The notes: generated from the sequence alone by a model not told the origin. A stretch of 64,000 nt of DNA from Pontibacillus yanchengensis Y32 (GCF_000770635.1 NZ_AVBF01000006.1:1-64000), one strand, 5' to 3'; counted from the first letter of the stretch, positions 29,113 through 38,882 are shown. Made by a program: numbers and translations.

Positions 29113-29811
29113 ATGAAAACAGTGGATTTTCAAAACTTTCAAAAAAAGATAGGGATTACATTTCATAATCGATCTTTATTAGAACAAGCTTTCACCCATT
29201 CATCTTATGTGAATGAGCATCGCACCAAAGAATACGACGATAACGAGAGACTAGAATTTTTAGGTGACGCTGTTTTAGAATTGGCTATTTCTCAATACCT
29301 ATTTCGAAAGTATCCAGAAATGGCAGAAGGAGAATTGACGAAGTTCCGCGCTTCAATCGTTTGTGAAGCCTCGCTTGTTCGTTTCGCAAATGATCTTCAT
29401 TTTAGTGAGTTAATTTTCTTAGGTAAAGGGGAAGAAATGACAGGCGGTAGAGCGCGTCCAGCATTATTAGCTGATGTGTTTGAAGCTTTCATAGGAGCAC
29501 TTTACCTTGACCAAGACTTCAATACAGTTATATCCTTTCTAGAACAATTCGTATATCCAAAAATTAAAAAAGGTGCTTTTTCGCATGCGATGGATTACAA
29601 GAGTCAGTTACAAGAAGTAGTCCAGCGAGAGCGTAACGGAAATATTGAATATGAAATTGTAGAAGAAAAAGGCCCAGCCCACAACCGCGAGTTTGTTGCA
29701 CATGTGTTTATACAAGGTGATCGTACAGGGATAGGTCTTGGGCGCACTAAGAAAGAAGCAGAACAAAATGCAGCTAAAGAGGCATTACAAGCATTTGATG
29801 TTGAAGTTTAA
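29113..29811 (+). CDS. rnc: Ribonuclease III
   Basis: RNase III cleaves double-stranded RNA in rRNA processing and mRNA decay. The 232-residue protein has the signature [17 protein letters not shown], downstream acidic residues in [13 protein letters not shown], and a C-terminal double-stranded RNA-binding domain (from [11 protein letters not shown], with [13 protein letters not shown]). The start at 29113 is preceded by AGGTGG. Confidence 0.95.
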   Translation: MKTVDFQNFQKKIGITFHNRSLLEQAFTHSSYVNEHRTKEYDDNERLEFLGDAVLELAISQYLFRKYPEMAEGELTKFRASIVCEASLVRFANDLHFSELIFLGKGEEMTGGRARPALLADVFEAFIGALYLDQDFNTVISFLEQFVYPKIKKGAFSHAMDYKSQLQEVVQRERNGNIEYEIVEEKGPAHNREFVAHVFIQGDRTGIGLGRTKKEAEQNAAKEALQAFDVEV

Positions 29812-29814
29812 GGG

Positions 29815-29857
29815 AAACCGTTATTGGTCTAAATAGGCTGATAACGGCTTTTTTGTG
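29815..29857 (+). terminator. Terminator after rnc
   Basis: CCGTTAT and ATAACGG pair across a 15-base loop, followed by CTTTTTTGT. Repeat copy C begins about ten bases later. Confidence 0.75.
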
Positions 29858-29941
29858 TTCGGTTATTGCTCCATTATGTTGAAGACTTGAAGTTGAGATA
29901 ATTTGGGGATGATAAATGTTTCCGTTGCTTTAAATGGAATA

Positions 29942-30070
29942 AAGGTGGCCGTGGAACAACTCGCGTCCTGCCGGCGAGCTGGCAAGCCTCCTCAAGCCCA
30001 AAAGCGGGGCTTTGCGGGGTCTTGCCTACCTCTTTCTCCGGCGGGAGTCTCGTCGTTCCACGGCCACCTT
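29942..30070. repeat. Branched hairpin of copy C (GTGGCC module)
   Basis: The arms AAGGTGGCCGTGGAAC and GTTCCACGGCCACCTT are perfect complements. The interior lacks the GTTCGAC sub-hairpin block and resembles the right module of copy D read on the other strand, including GGGCTTGAGGAGGCTTGCC (reverse strand) and a GCCGG/CCGGC pair. Confidence 0.85.
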
Positions 30071-30404
30071 TACTATTGTTGGGATGAACGGAAACATGGC
30101 CCGATTAGAGTGGGACTGTTTCGGAATTATGGTATTCACTAAGCGAGGAATGAATTATGACACAAGGTGATGCTATGCGGACATATAGTCTCTTATTCTT
30201 CGATTTAAAGGCTATTTTGCATTCGTAACGGACATACAGTAAGCTATTAAGCCAAAATCACCTTAATATAGTGTGTTTTTTCACAGATAAGGTATCATAT
30301 GTCCGTTAGCCTCTCCAAAATAGGGTTTTACAGTAAATAAGAGCATATATGTCCGTAAGAAGATGTCCAACGCATTTTCGAGAGCCCGATCGTAATATTT
30401 CAGC

Positions 30405-30595
30405 AGGGATGGGTGGGAAACGGGGAGACTCCCGCGGGAGAAAGAGGTCGGCGAGATCCCCTGAGGGTGCATTTCCCCGAAGGTAGCTTGAGAAGGGGAG
30501 GTTCGACTAAAACCGTCACATCGTTTGACAACGTCGAACGACCCTACGTCATGTAGGGCCGCCCGCAGGACGCGAGCCGTTTCCCACCTATCCCT
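30405..30595. repeat. Branched hairpin of copy C (GGGTGGG module)
   Basis: The outer arms AGGGATGGGTGGGAAACGG (30405-30423) and CCGTTTCCCACCTATCCCT (30577-30595) pair fully if one G-T wobble is allowed; copy D has the Watson-Crick pair at that place. The interior has CTCCCGCGGGAG, the GTTCGAC/GTCGAAC stem with GTCACA/TTTGAC, and CCCTAC/GTAGGG. The outer stem shares no sequence with the GTGGCC type, but the interior does. Confidence 0.85.
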
Positions 30596-30691
30596 AACCC
30601 TTTTTATGTATCGGACCCACTCCCTCCCCAATAATATCTCGAATCCAAGTCTTCAAGATTATGCCTCAAATGTTGAACAACATCATTAGGG

Positions 30692-30728
30692 TTAAAAAAG
30701 AGCTACCTTAGTGTTAAAGGTAGCTCTT
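30692..30728 (-). terminator. Terminator of the DUF1128 gene
   Basis: AAGAGCTACCTT (30698-30709) and AAGGTAGCTCTT (30717-30728) form a 12-bp stem; the reverse strand continues into TTTTTT. It lies between repeat copy C and the reverse gene. Confidence 0.85.
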
Positions 30729-30788
30729 ATCTGTTGTTGATCAGTTAATTTTTTAAGTTGCTTGTCTGTATTTTTTATAGGCAATTCA

Positions 30789-31019
30789 CTATTCAACTGG
30801 TTTACGGAATTTACCTAGCTCGCTAACAACAGCTTGTATTTCGGAAACACTTAGTTGACCTTTCATTTGAACCATATCATACATCTCTTTAATCTGATCA
30901 TAATATTGAAGATCATAATCTTCAGGTGCCATTAACCCTCTGTTTACTACTTGTAGGTTATCGGCTAAATAATTAATCATGTATTCAAGGTTTTCGCGGT
31001 TTGGTGTTGATAAGTCCAT
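30789..31019 (-). CDS. DUF1128/UPF0435 (YfkK-like) small protein
   Basis: This 76-residue protein resembles the UPF0435 (DUF1128) family of Bacilli, with NLEYMINYLADNLQVVNRG, APEDY, YDMVQMKG and the family's typical SVSEIQAVVSELGKFRKP ending. The family has no known function. Predicted to be helical and cytoplasmic, with no signal or membrane segment. GAGGAG precedes the ATG, and it has its own promoter and terminator. In B. subtilis the relative (yfkK) is elsewhere; here it interrupts the rnc-smc arrangement next to repeat copy C. Confidence 0.75.
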   Translation of the reverse strand: MDLSTPNRENLEYMINYLADNLQVVNRGLMAPEDYDLQYYDQIKEMYDMVQMKGQLSVSEIQAVVSELGKFRKPVE

Positions 31020-31075
31020 TTTTTCAGCTCCTCATTTACACTTTTCGAATGGTTTCTTCTAAGACCTCAATGTTT

Positions 31076-31104
31076 ATGATAAAATAAATAAGTTGAAATT
31101 GAAA
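31076..31104 (-). promoter_or_regulatory. Promoter of the DUF1128 gene
   Basis: On the reverse strand TTTCAA (31104-31099), a 17-base spacer and TATCAT (31081-31076) make a plausible SigA promoter. The region is divergent with smc, whose own promoter I could not fix. Confidence 0.5.
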
Positions 31105-31153
31105 ATACCATCTTAGAAAAATCAAAAAAGTAGAGTACATAGGAGGAAATAAC

Positions 31154-34100
31154 ATGTTCCTCAAACGTTTAGATACAGTAGGATTTAAATCGTTTGCAGA
31201 TAGAGTCACAGTTGATTTTGTACCAGGAGTAACGGCAGTTGTTGGTCCCAATGGGAGCGGCAAAAGTAATATAACAGATGCTGTACGTTGGGTATTAGGA
31301 GAACAATCTGCAAAATCCCTAAGAGGAGCAAAGATGGAAGATATCATTTTTGCGGGAAGTGATACTCGAAATGGATTAAATTTCGCAGAGGTTACCCTAA
31401 CATTAGATAATGAAGATCACGCATTACCAATAGATTATCAAGAAGTATCCGTAACCAGGCGAGTTTATCGTTCTGGGGAAAGTGAATTTTTCATTAATAA
31501 ACAAACTTGTCGATTGAAAGATATTGTTGAGTTATTTATGGATTCAGGCCTTGGAAGAGAAGCCTTTTCTATTATTTCACAAGGTAAAGTAGAAGAAATT
31601 TTGAGCTCCAAAGCTGAAGAAAGAAGATCTATTTTCGAAGAAGCTGCTGGGGTTTTAAAATATAAACAACGCAAACAAAAAGCTGAATATAAATTAGCAG
31701 AAACACAAGAAAACCTAAATCGTGTGGAAGATATCATTTATGAAATTGATAACCAGCTAGAACCATTAAAAGAACAAGCTGCTATTGCTAAAGACTATCT
31801 TGAAAAAAAAGAAGAGTTAGAGCAACATGAGGTATCATTACTTGTAGCAGAAATAGAATCGTTACATGAACAATGGGAAACGATGCTTCAGGATATCGAG
31901 AACCAAAAAGAGCAAGAAGGCAAGGTTAGTACAACTATTCAAAATGAAGAAGCCAAGATTGAGGAAGAAAGAGGTCACATCCAAGCACTGGATGAATCTA
32001 TTGAAGAGCTTCAAGAATCATTACTAATTCTAACTCAAGAATTAGAGAACCTAGAAGGGAAAAAAGAACTCTTATCTGAACGGCATAAGCACTATAGGGA
32101 AAACAAAACCAAGATGGAAGAAGACTTGGCCTCATTGAGACAGCAACAGCAACAAGAAGAGACAACTTATCAAGAGGAACAATCTAAACTAAAAGACTAC
32201 CAAGAACAGCGCGATCAAACAAAAAAACAACTTGATGAAGTAAAAGAGAAACTAGTTAGTGTGAGTGAGAATCATGAAGAACTAATTGAAGAACTGAAAA
32301 GTGATTACATTGAATATTTGAATCAACAGGCTGCCAAGCGCAACGAGCAACAGTCTATTCAACAACAACTACAACAAACGGATGTGAAAAATACTCGTTT
32401 GGAGGATAAGTTTAAGGGGCTTTTAGAAGAGCGTACCCAGATACAAAACCAAAAGGAATCTGCTCAGGCAAGTCTTGATGAGAGTGCCGCTCAACGAAAA
32501 CAAGCTGAGCAAGAACTCTCTACATTACAAGAACAATTAGATAAATCTAATGAGGATTATCAAGAGCAGCAATCTAAGCTTTATAAGGGATATCAACATA
32601 TCGAAAAGCTACGTTCCAAAAAAGAAATGTTAGAGGAAATGAAGGAAGACTATGCAGGATTCTTTCAAGGTGTTAAAGAAGTGTTAAAAGCTCGTCAAAA
32701 TAATGAATTGGAAGGTATTGAAGGAGCTGTGGCGGAATTAATTGATATTCCGGATGATTACCTAACTGCTATTGAAACAACGTTAGGTGCCCAAGCTCAA
32801 CATGTGGTAGTAGATAATGAACAAAACGCAAGACAGTCGATTAATTGGCTTAAAAAGCACAATAAAGGGCGAGCAACATTTTTACCATTGCCTACAATAC
32901 AATCGAAATTTATACCTGGCGAACGATTAACCGCAATTAAACAACACGAAGGTTTTATTGGAATAGCCTCCGAATTAATTCGATATGACAGGAAATATGA
33001 AACGGTCATTAAGCATCTCATGGGTCACGTAATCATTGCGAAGACACTAAAAGATGCTAATGAAATTGCGAGTGCAACTGGTAGGAAGTTTCGTATCGTG
33101 ACGCTCGAAGGTGATGTTGTAAATCCTGGCGGTTCTATGACAGGTGGGGCTCAAAAGAAGAGTAATCAATCGCTTTTCACGAGAGAAAAGGAACTTGAAG
33201 AAATAAAGGATAGGCTTTCTCATTATGAGCAGAGAGCTCGTCAATTTGAACAAGAAGTTCAGAATTTGAAAGATAATATTACGAAAAAACAACAAGAGGT
33301 ACGAACCCTTCAGGAGAAGCTAGATTCATATCGTACGGAAGAGCAGCAAATAAAATCTAATGTAAGAGAGCTAGAGCTCAAAGAACAAAATTTAAATGAT
33401 CATCTCAAACTATACGATCAAGACAAAGCTCAATTTGAAACAGATTATAACCAGCTTCATGCCCGTAATGAAGAGTTATATAGTGAGCTAGAAGAAATAG
33501 ATCAACAGTTGCAAAATGTTCAGAAACGAATAGATGAATTAACAGATCAACAAAGTTCTCAAAAAGCTAATGAAGAACAATTACAACAGCAATTAAATCA
33601 GTTGAATGTGCAATTTGCTGAGCAACAAACAAAGGTACAAAATCAACATGAAAAAACAACCACCTTACAAAATCAATTATCTGAGCGAAATGAAACAATA
33701 CAAAAGCAACAAAAACATCTCGATGATTTACAACAATTAACTGATAATGGAGAAACCCAAGAAGACTTAGAAGAAAAAATTCAAGAAAAACGCAGCTATA
33801 AAGAGTCAAATTCTGAATTGATACAGAGTCGGCGTGAAGATCGAAATAAACGTTCACAGGCCATCGAAGATATGGAACATGAATTAAAAGAAATGAGACG
33901 GAATCATCAATCACTCGTTAACGACATTCAAGATAAGGAAGTTAAGTCAAACCGTTTAGATGTAGAGCTTGAAAATCGCCTAGAGCGCCTTAGTAATGAA
34001 TACATGTTAACCTTTGAGAAGGCAAAAGCAACTTACCCTAAAACAGAGAACATGGAAGAAACACAGACGAAGGTAAAGCTGATTAAGCGCGGTATCGAAG

Positions 34101-34729
34101 AACTGGGTACTGTTAATCTAGGAGCGATTGAGGAATATGATCGTATTCAAGAACGTCATACTTTCTTAACAGACCAGCAAAACGATTTACTTGAGGCTAA
34201 ATCAACGCTTTATAATGTTATTGCTGAAATGGATGAAGAAATGGAGCGACGTTTTGAGGAGACCTTCTCCCAAATCAAAGAACAATTCACTGTCGTCTTT
34301 AAGGAACTATTTGGCGGTGGACGAGCTGATTTACGCATGACTGACCCAGAAAATATACTTGAAACAGGAATTGAAATTGTTGCCCAACCCCCAGGTAAGA
34401 AACTTCAGCATTTAGGATTGTTATCGGGAGGTGAACGAGCTCTTACGGCAATAGCGTTATTATTTGCGATTCTTAAGGTACGTCCTGTTCCTTTCTGTGT
34501 TCTAGATGAAGTGGAAGCGGCATTAGATGAAGCAAATGTGAATCGATTTGCAAGATATCTAAAAGCATTTAGTGAAAAAACGCAATTCATTGTCATCACC
34601 CACCGTAAGGGAACGATGGAAGAAGCAGATGTGTTATATGGTGTCACAATGCCAGAGTCCGGTGTATCTAAGCTTGTGTCTGTGCGATTAGAGGAGACAA
34701 AAGAATTAGTTGAAGGTACAACAACATAA
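31154..34729 (+). CDS. smc: Chromosome segregation protein SMC
   Basis: SMC forms the condensin-like complex with ScpA and ScpB that organises and segregates the chromosome. The 1191-residue protein has Walker A GPNGSGKSN (31-39) in the N-terminal head, long coiled coils, a hinge around residues 510-670 with NPGGSMTGGAQ, and a C-terminal head with LLSGGERALTAIALLFAIL and PFCVLDEVEAALDEANV. The coiled coils are rich in Gln and Glu. AGGAGGAAATAAC precedes the start. The order rnc-smc-ftsY is conserved apart from the inserted repeat and small gene. Confidence 0.97.
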   Translation: MFLKRLDTVGFKSFADRVTVDFVPGVTAVVGPNGSGKSNITDAVRWVLGEQSAKSLRGAKMEDIIFAGSDTRNGLNFAEVTLTLDNEDHALPIDYQEVSVTRRVYRSGESEFFINKQTCRLKDIVELFMDSGLGREAFSIISQGKVEEILSSKAEERRSIFEEAAGVLKYKQRKQKAEYKLAETQENLNRVEDIIYEIDNQLEPLKEQAAIAKDYLEKKEELEQHEVSLLVAEIESLHEQWETMLQDIENQKEQEGKVSTTIQNEEAKIEEERGHIQALDESIEELQESLLILTQELENLEGKKELLSERHKHYRENKTKMEEDLASLRQQQQQEETTYQEEQSKLKDYQEQRDQTKKQLDEVKEKLVSVSENHEELIEELKSDYIEYLNQQAAKRNEQQSIQQQLQQTDVKNTRLEDKFKGLLEERTQIQNQKESAQASLDESAAQRKQAEQELSTLQEQLDKSNEDYQEQQSKLYKGYQHIEKLRSKKEMLEEMKEDYAGFFQGVKEVLKARQNNELEGIEGAVAELIDIPDDYLTAIETTLGAQAQHVVVDNEQNARQSINWLKKHNKGRATFLPLPTIQSKFIPGERLTAIKQHEGFIGIASELIRYDRKYETVIKHLMGHVIIAKTLKDANEIASATGRKFRIVTLEGDVVNPGGSMTGGAQKKSNQSLFTREKELEEIKDRLSHYEQRARQFEQEVQNLKDNITKKQQEVRTLQEKLDSYRTEEQQIKSNVRELELKEQNLNDHLKLYDQDKAQFETDYNQLHARNEELYSELEEIDQQLQNVQKRIDELTDQQSSQKANEEQLQQQLNQLNVQFAEQQTKVQNQHEKTTTLQNQLSERNETIQKQQKHLDDLQQLTDNGETQEDLEEKIQEKRSYKESNSELIQSRREDRNKRSQAIEDMEHELKEMRRNHQSLVNDIQDKEVKSNRLDVELENRLERLSNEYMLTFEKAKATYPKTENMEETQTKVKLIKRGIEELGTVNLGAIEEYDRIQERHTFLTDQQNDLLEAKSTLYNVIAEMDEEMERRFEETFSQIKEQFTVVFKELFGGGRADLRMTDPENILETGIEIVAQPPGKKLQHLGLLSGGERALTAIALLFAILKVRPVPFCVLDEVEAALDEANVNRFARYLKAFSEKTQFIVITHRKGTMEEADVLYGVTMPESGVSKLVSVRLEETKELVEGTTT

Positions 34730-34746
34730 TGAAAGGATGAGTGAAG

Positions 34747-35829
34747 ATGAGTTTCTTTAAAAAGTTGAAAGAAAAGATTACAAAAAAAGAGGAAGAAGAA
34801 CAAGATAATCTAGCTTCACCAGAAACTCAAGATGAAGGAGAAGCTGGAGAAGAAGTTGAAGCAGAAGAAAAGGAGAGCATCTCTGAAAAGTTCAAAGAAG
34901 GGCTTTCCAAAACTAGAAACTCTTTTGCGAGCAAGGTGAACGATCTAGTAGCTAAGTATCGTACAGTGGATGAGGAATTCTTTGAAGAATTAGAAGAGAT
35001 TCTTATATCTGCTGACGTAGGTGTTAATACTGTGATGGACTTGATAGACGAACTGAAAATGGAAGTGAAACGTCAAAATATTAAAGATAGTTCCAAAATG
35101 AAAGAAGTCATTTCCCAAAAACTCGTAGAGATTTATTATGGTGATGATGATGAGGAGATTGAGGAGCTGCAATTAAATGAAGATGGGCTATCTGTTATTT
35201 TGTTTGTGGGTGTAAATGGTGTAGGAAAAACAACCACAATTGGTAAGATGGCACAACGATTGAAAGACCAAGGAAAAAATGTTGTTCTTGCTGCTGGAGA
35301 TACATTTCGTGCTGGAGCAATTGAACAATTAGAAATCTGGGGTCAGCGTGTAAATGTTCCAGTTATAAAACACAGTGAGGGTAGTGACCCTGCTGCAGTA
35401 ATCTATGATGGAATTCAATCAGCTAAATCAAAAGGTGCTGACGTACTTTTATGTGACACAGCTGGTCGTCTTCAGAACAAAGTGAATCTGATGAATGAGC
35501 TCTCTAAGGTGAAACGAGTTATTGAACGTGAGATTCCAGGAGCGCCTCATGAGTCGTTACTCGTGCTAGATGCTACAACAGGTCAGAATGCATTAAGTCA
35601 AGCTAAAACTTTCTCTGAGAGTACAAACGTTTCAGGAATCGTACTGACAAAACTTGATGGTACAGCTAAAGGTGGTATTGTCATGGCGATTCGAAATGAA
35701 TTAGATATTCCTGTAAAATACGTAGGACTAGGGGAAAAAGTTACCGACCTACAGGCCTTTGACGCTCATGCCTTTGTGTACGGGCTATTTGCAGATATGC
35801 TTGAAGAACAGGAAGATCAATCCACATAA
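34747..35829 (+). CDS. ftsY: Signal recognition particle receptor FtsY
   Basis: FtsY docks SRP-ribosome complexes at the membrane. The 360 residues begin MSFFKKLKEKITKK, then an acidic stretch (about 17-45, many Glu), the N domain (VDEEFFEELEEILISADVG), and the G domain with GVNGVGKTTTIGKMA, DTAGRLQNKVNLM and TKLDGTAKGG. The acidic segment makes it about 30 residues longer than B. subtilis FtsY. ATG at 34747 follows AAAGGATGAG. Confidence 0.95.
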   Translation: MSFFKKLKEKITKKEEEEQDNLASPETQDEGEAGEEVEAEEKESISEKFKEGLSKTRNSFASKVNDLVAKYRTVDEEFFEELEEILISADVGVNTVMDLIDELKMEVKRQNIKDSSKMKEVISQKLVEIYYGDDDEEIEELQLNEDGLSVILFVGVNGVGKTTTIGKMAQRLKDQGKNVVLAAGDTFRAGAIEQLEIWGQRVNVPVIKHSEGSDPAAVIYDGIQSAKSKGADVLLCDTAGRLQNKVNLMNELSKVKRVIEREIPGAPHESLLVLDATTGQNALSQAKTFSESTNVSGIVLTKLDGTAKGGIVMAIRNELDIPVKYVGLGEKVTDLQAFDAHAFVYGLFADMLEEQEDQST

Positions 35830-35845
35830 TATTCAAGGTCTAGCC

Positions 35846-35875
35846 TTGACAGACCCCTATAAGATTTTGTACTAT
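35846..35875 (+). promoter_or_regulatory. Promoter of ylxM-ffh
   Basis: TTGACA (35846-35851), an 18-base spacer and TACTAT (35870-35875) give a likely SigA promoter. A small CAAGG/CCTTG hairpin just upstream overlaps the -35. Confidence 0.55.
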
Positions 35876-35917
35876 TTGTATATGTAAAGGCTTTTCACTT
35901 AACAAGGAGTGCTTGCT

Positions 35918-36241
35918 TTGCTTGAAAAAACAACACGCATGAACTATTTATTTGATTTTTATCAAGAATTGCTTACCGATAAACAGCGTAGTTACATGGA
36001 GTATTATTACCTTGAAGATTATTCTTTAGGGGAGATTTCAGACACATTCGATGTGAGTCGTCAAGCCGTTTATGATAATATAAGACGTACAGAAACCATG
36101 CTAGAAGAATATGAAACAAAGTTGCACTTGTATGAACGATTTCAAAAGCGGCAACAGTTACTCGATCAATTGAAAGATTCCATTCAACAAGGTAATGATG
36201 ATGCATTAGACATCATTCATACACTTGAGAATTTAGATTAG
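35918..36241 (+). CDS. ylxM: YlxM, SRP-associated helix-turn-helix protein
   Basis: YlxM is a 107-residue DNA- or RNA-binding-like protein always found before ffh in Firmicutes; in streptococci it modulates SRP activity. It has [37 protein letters not shown] and [14 protein letters not shown], a sigma-70 region 4-like helix-turn-helix. I chose TTG at 35918, seven bases after AAGGAGT, which aligns with the known N-terminus; a GTG nine bases upstream lies inside the binding site. Confidence 0.9.
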   Translation: MLEKTTRMNYLFDFYQELLTDKQRSYMEYYYLEDYSLGEISDTFDVSRQAVYDNIRRTETMLEEYETKLHLYERFQKRQQLLDQLKDSIQQGNDDALDIIHTLENLD

Positions 36242-36254
36242 GAGGACGGCTTAT

Positions 36255-37607
36255 ATGGCATTTGAAGGGTTAGCCGACCGACTGCAAAATACGTTTCAAA
36301 AGATAAAAGGCAAAGGTAAGGTTACCGAAGCTGATGTGAAAGAAATGACCCGTGAAGTACGTCTAGCATTACTAGAGGCAGACGTAAACTTTAAGGTTGT
36401 TAAAGACTTTATCAAGCGCATTAAAGAGCGTGCAGTAGGTCAAGAGGTCATGCAAAGTCTTACCCCTGGTCAGCAAGTAATCAAAGTGGTTAAGGAAGAG
36501 TTGACGGACCTAATGGGTGGGGAGCAAAGCAAGATTGCTGTTGCGAACCGACCACCAACGGTTATTATGATGGTTGGTTTACAAGGTGCCGGAAAAACGA
36601 CTACTACAGGGAAGTTAGCAAACCATCTTCGCAAGCAGCATAATCGTAATCCTTTACTTGTGGCAGCGGACGTTTATCGTCCTGCAGCTATTAATCAGTT
36701 AGAAACATTGGGTAATCAGCTTGATATGCCTGTGTTTTCAAAAGGTACAGAAGCAAACCCTGTGGATATTGCAAATGAGGCTATTCAGCAAGCAAAAGAC
36801 AACCACAATGATTATGTTATCATTGACACTGCTGGTCGTTTACACGTGGATGAGCATTTAATGGATGAACTACAGCAAATCCGTCAAAATGTTCAACCAA
36901 ATGAAACATTCCTAGTAGTTGACGCAATGACAGGTCAAGATGCTGTTAATGTTGCTGAAACATTTAATGAACAATTAGATGTCACGGGCGTTGTACTAAC
37001 CAAGCTGGATGGTGACACACGTGGTGGTGCAGCATTATCCATTAAGGCTGTAACGGATAAACCGATTAAATTTGCAGGTATGGGTGAAAAGCTTGATCAA
37101 TTGGAGCCTTTCTATCCAGACCGTATGGCTCAACGTATTTTAGGTATGGGAGATATGCTCAGCCTAATTGAAAAGGCTCAAAATGAAGTAGATGAAGATC
37201 AAGCTAAACAGCTTGAACAAAAAATGAAGGACGCGTCCTTTACATTGGATGACTTCCTAGAACAGATGGGACAAGTCCGGAATATGGGACCTCTTGATGA
37301 ACTCATAGGTATGATTCCTGGAGCCGATAAAATGAAAGGGCTCAAAAATGCACAGGTTGATGAAAAGCAACTCAACCATATTGAGGCCATTATTCAGTCG
37401 ATGACCAAGAAAGAGCGAGAAGATCCAAGTATCATGAACGCAAGCCGAAAAAAACGTATTGCCAAAGGTTCGGGGCGCACAGTTGCTGAAGTGAATAGAC
37501 TTCTTAAGCAATTTAGTGATATGAAGAAAATGATGAAACAAATGACCAACCAAAAAGGCAAAAAAGGCAAAGGTGGCGGAGGATTTAAGCTACCGTTCAT
37601 GCAATAG
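36255..37607 (+). CDS. ffh: Signal recognition particle protein Ffh
   Basis: Ffh binds signal peptides and 4.5S/scRNA and delivers ribosomes to FtsY. The 450 residues show the N domain, the G domain (GLQGAGKTTTTGKLA, DTAGRLHVDE, TKLDGDTRGG) and a methionine-rich M domain ending in FSDMKKMMKQM and a Lys/Gly tail. AGGAGGACGGCTTAT precedes the ATG, 13 bases after ylxM. Confidence 0.96.
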   Translation: MAFEGLADRLQNTFQKIKGKGKVTEADVKEMTREVRLALLEADVNFKVVKDFIKRIKERAVGQEVMQSLTPGQQVIKVVKEELTDLMGGEQSKIAVANRPPTVIMMVGLQGAGKTTTTGKLANHLRKQHNRNPLLVAADVYRPAAINQLETLGNQLDMPVFSKGTEANPVDIANEAIQQAKDNHNDYVIIDTAGRLHVDEHLMDELQQIRQNVQPNETFLVVDAMTGQDAVNVAETFNEQLDVTGVVLTKLDGDTRGGAALSIKAVTDKPIKFAGMGEKLDQLEPFYPDRMAQRILGMGDMLSLIEKAQNEVDEDQAKQLEQKMKDASFTLDDFLEQMGQVRNMGPLDELIGMIPGADKMKGLKNAQVDEKQLNHIEAIIQSMTKKEREDPSIMNASRKKRIAKGSGRTVAEVNRLLKQFSDMKKMMKQMTNQKGKKGKGGGGFKLPFMQ

Positions 37608-37660
37608 CAAAAGTAGGCACCTAAGTCTTACACATTTTTTATAATGTAATGTAAAAACAC

Positions 37661-37689
37661 TTTACACACTTTTGATTGTCTGCTACAAT
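37661..37689 (+). promoter_or_regulatory. SigA promoter of rpsP
   Basis: TTTACA (37661-37666), a 17-base spacer and TACAAT (37684-37689) form a good promoter about 55 bases before rpsP. An AT-rich leader follows. Confidence 0.65.
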
Positions 37690-37743
37690 CTTTACTTGTG
37701 TAATGATATTATTTATGAATCAAAAATATGGAGGTTTTATAAT

Positions 37744-38016
37744 ATGGCAACAAAAATTCGTCTAAAGCGCATGGGTTCAAAGCGTAACCCTTATTATCGT
37801 CTAGTCGTAGCAGATTCCCGTTCACCACGTGATGGTCGTTTCATCGAAGAGATTGGAACGTACAACCCAACAGCTACTCCTTCAGAAGTAACTGTAAATG
37901 AAGAAAAAGCACTTGACTGGATGACAAAAGGTGCTAAGCCATCTGATACAGTACGCAACTTATTCTCAAAACAAGGCATCATGGAGAAATTTCACGCACA
38001 AAAAACTCAAAAGTAA
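37744..38016 (+). CDS. rpsP: 30S ribosomal protein S16
   Basis: S16 is a primary small-subunit assembly protein. The 90-residue product starts [20 protein letters not shown] and has [22 protein letters not shown], identical in pattern to B. subtilis S16. ATG at 37744 follows GGAGGTTTTATAAT. Confidence 0.97.
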   Translation: MATKIRLKRMGSKRNPYYRLVVADSRSPRDGRFIEEIGTYNPTATPSEVTVNEEKALDWMTKGAKPSDTVRNLFSKQGIMEKFHAQKTQK

Positions 38017-38030
38017 AGTAGTGTGATATC

Positions 38031-38258
38031 ATGAAAGCCCTAATTGAAACGATGGTTCGACCTCTAGTCGATTACCCTGATGAAGTTACTGTTCATGAGC
38101 AAGAAGAAGAGAATAAAATCACCTATCATCTATCTGTGCACAAAGAAGATGTAGGAAAAGTGATCGGCAGACATGGTCGTATAGCAAAGGCAATTCGAAC
38201 TGTTGTCTATGCTGCGGCATCAAATTCAACGAAAAGAGTTTACTTGGATATCATGTAA
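38031..38258 (+). CDS. khpA: KH-domain RNA-binding protein KhpA
   Basis: KhpA (YlqC) is a small single-KH RNA-binding protein that acts with KhpB/EloR in some Firmicutes. The 75 residues include the KH loop GKVIGRHGRIAKAIRTVV and end KRVYLDIM. The ribosome-binding site is weak. Its place between rpsP and ylqD/rimM is conserved. Confidence 0.92.
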   Translation: MKALIETMVRPLVDYPDEVTVHEQEEENKITYHLSVHKEDVGKVIGRHGRIAKAIRTVVYAAASNSTKRVYLDIM

Positions 38259-38290
38259 AAAGGGGAGGGGAGACCTTTCCCTTTTTTTAT
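38256..38290 (+). terminator. Terminator after khpA
   Basis: AAAGGG... and ...TTTCCCTTT pair around GAGGGGAGACC, followed by TTTTTTAT. This closes the rpsP-khpA pair. Confidence 0.75.
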
Positions 38291-38327
38291 AAGTAAAGAA
38301 TAAATTGGTATTCTTTCTTTAATGGCT

Positions 38328-38360
38328 TACTTAAGTTCCTCTACATTGAGTTCTTAAGTA
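38328..38360. repeat. Inverted repeat upstream of ylqD
   Basis: TACTTAAG (38328-38335) and CTTAAGTA (38353-38360) are perfect inverted arms with a 17-base centre. The same CTTAAGT/ACTTAAG core recurs as a stem in the rplS leader (40185-40204). No T-run follows. The role is unknown. Confidence 0.4.
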
Positions 38361-38483
38361 TATATTCATTTACTGCTGTTAGGCTATCTAGAAGTAAGAA
38401 GAGGGATAATATAATACCTTGATTTCTTGCTACTTGTAATGGGTGTGAAAATCTAGTTCAAGAGGGATACGGAGGACAGAATC

Positions 38484-38873
38484 ATGAGAATAATGAAAAA
38501 GGTTCCCGTTAAGCAAATACTTACTGAAAAGAGTAAACAAAAATTAGCCCATGATTTCGAGAAACAGAAGAACCAATTAGATCAAGAATGCCAGCAATTG
38601 TCTTTTGAAAAAAGAAAAATAGAAATGAAACAAAACGTATCTCGTGAAGAAGTGTCGAAGCGATTCCAACGTGAGATTGACCGTCGCAGAGAAAGAATAC
38701 GTTGGGTTGAGTATAAGTTAGAACAGTTACAGGTGCTGCCTCTTGGTAGTGAAATAACAGAAGATGAAGTGGAGACACTTGTTGAAGTTAACGTAGGTGA
38801 TGATTGGGAGATACTTATGAACGAAGGCGCCATCATAGTGGAAGATGGCAAAGTGATCAGAATTGATGAATAG
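38484..38873 (+). CDS. ylqD: YlqD family protein
   Basis: This 129-residue protein belongs to the YlqD family, found between khpA and rimM in Bacilli, with no established function. It has a helical, charged N-terminal half with heptad-like spacing (residues 15-85, rich in Lys, Glu and Gln) suggesting a coiled coil, and a C-terminal beta-like part (EVNVGDDWEILMNEGAIIVE). GGAGGA lies seven bases before the ATG. Confidence 0.82.
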   Translation: MRIMKKVPVKQILTEKSKQKLAHDFEKQKNQLDQECQQLSFEKRKIEMKQNVSREEVSKRFQREIDRRRERIRWVEYKLEQLQVLPLGSEITEDEVETLVEVNVGDDWEILMNEGAIIVEDGKVIRIDE

Positions 38874-38882
38874 GTGATGAGA

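Larger units (their letters stand above)
29868..30668 (-). repeat. Long palindromic intergenic repeat, copy C
   Basis: This complete copy is about 801 bp and inverted relative to copy D (51071-51870). It reads: terminal repeat with TGTTGAAGACTTGAAG (29878), GTGGCC-type hairpin (29942-30070), GGACATA motifs forward at about 30178 and 30229, reverse at about 30297 and 30347, GGGTGGG-type hairpin (30405-30595), and terminal repeat with CAAGTCTTCAAGATTATGCC near 30647-30665. It lies between convergent rnc and the DUF1128 gene. Short open frames within it (29903-30142 forward, 30281-30631 reverse) cross hairpin arms and are considered spurious. Confidence 0.92.

Noticed and set aside
19317-30668. 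Target-site duplications flanking repeat copies B and C
   Set aside because: Bases just outside the terminal repeats do not match each other beyond one or two letters, so transposition cannot be shown from the flanks.
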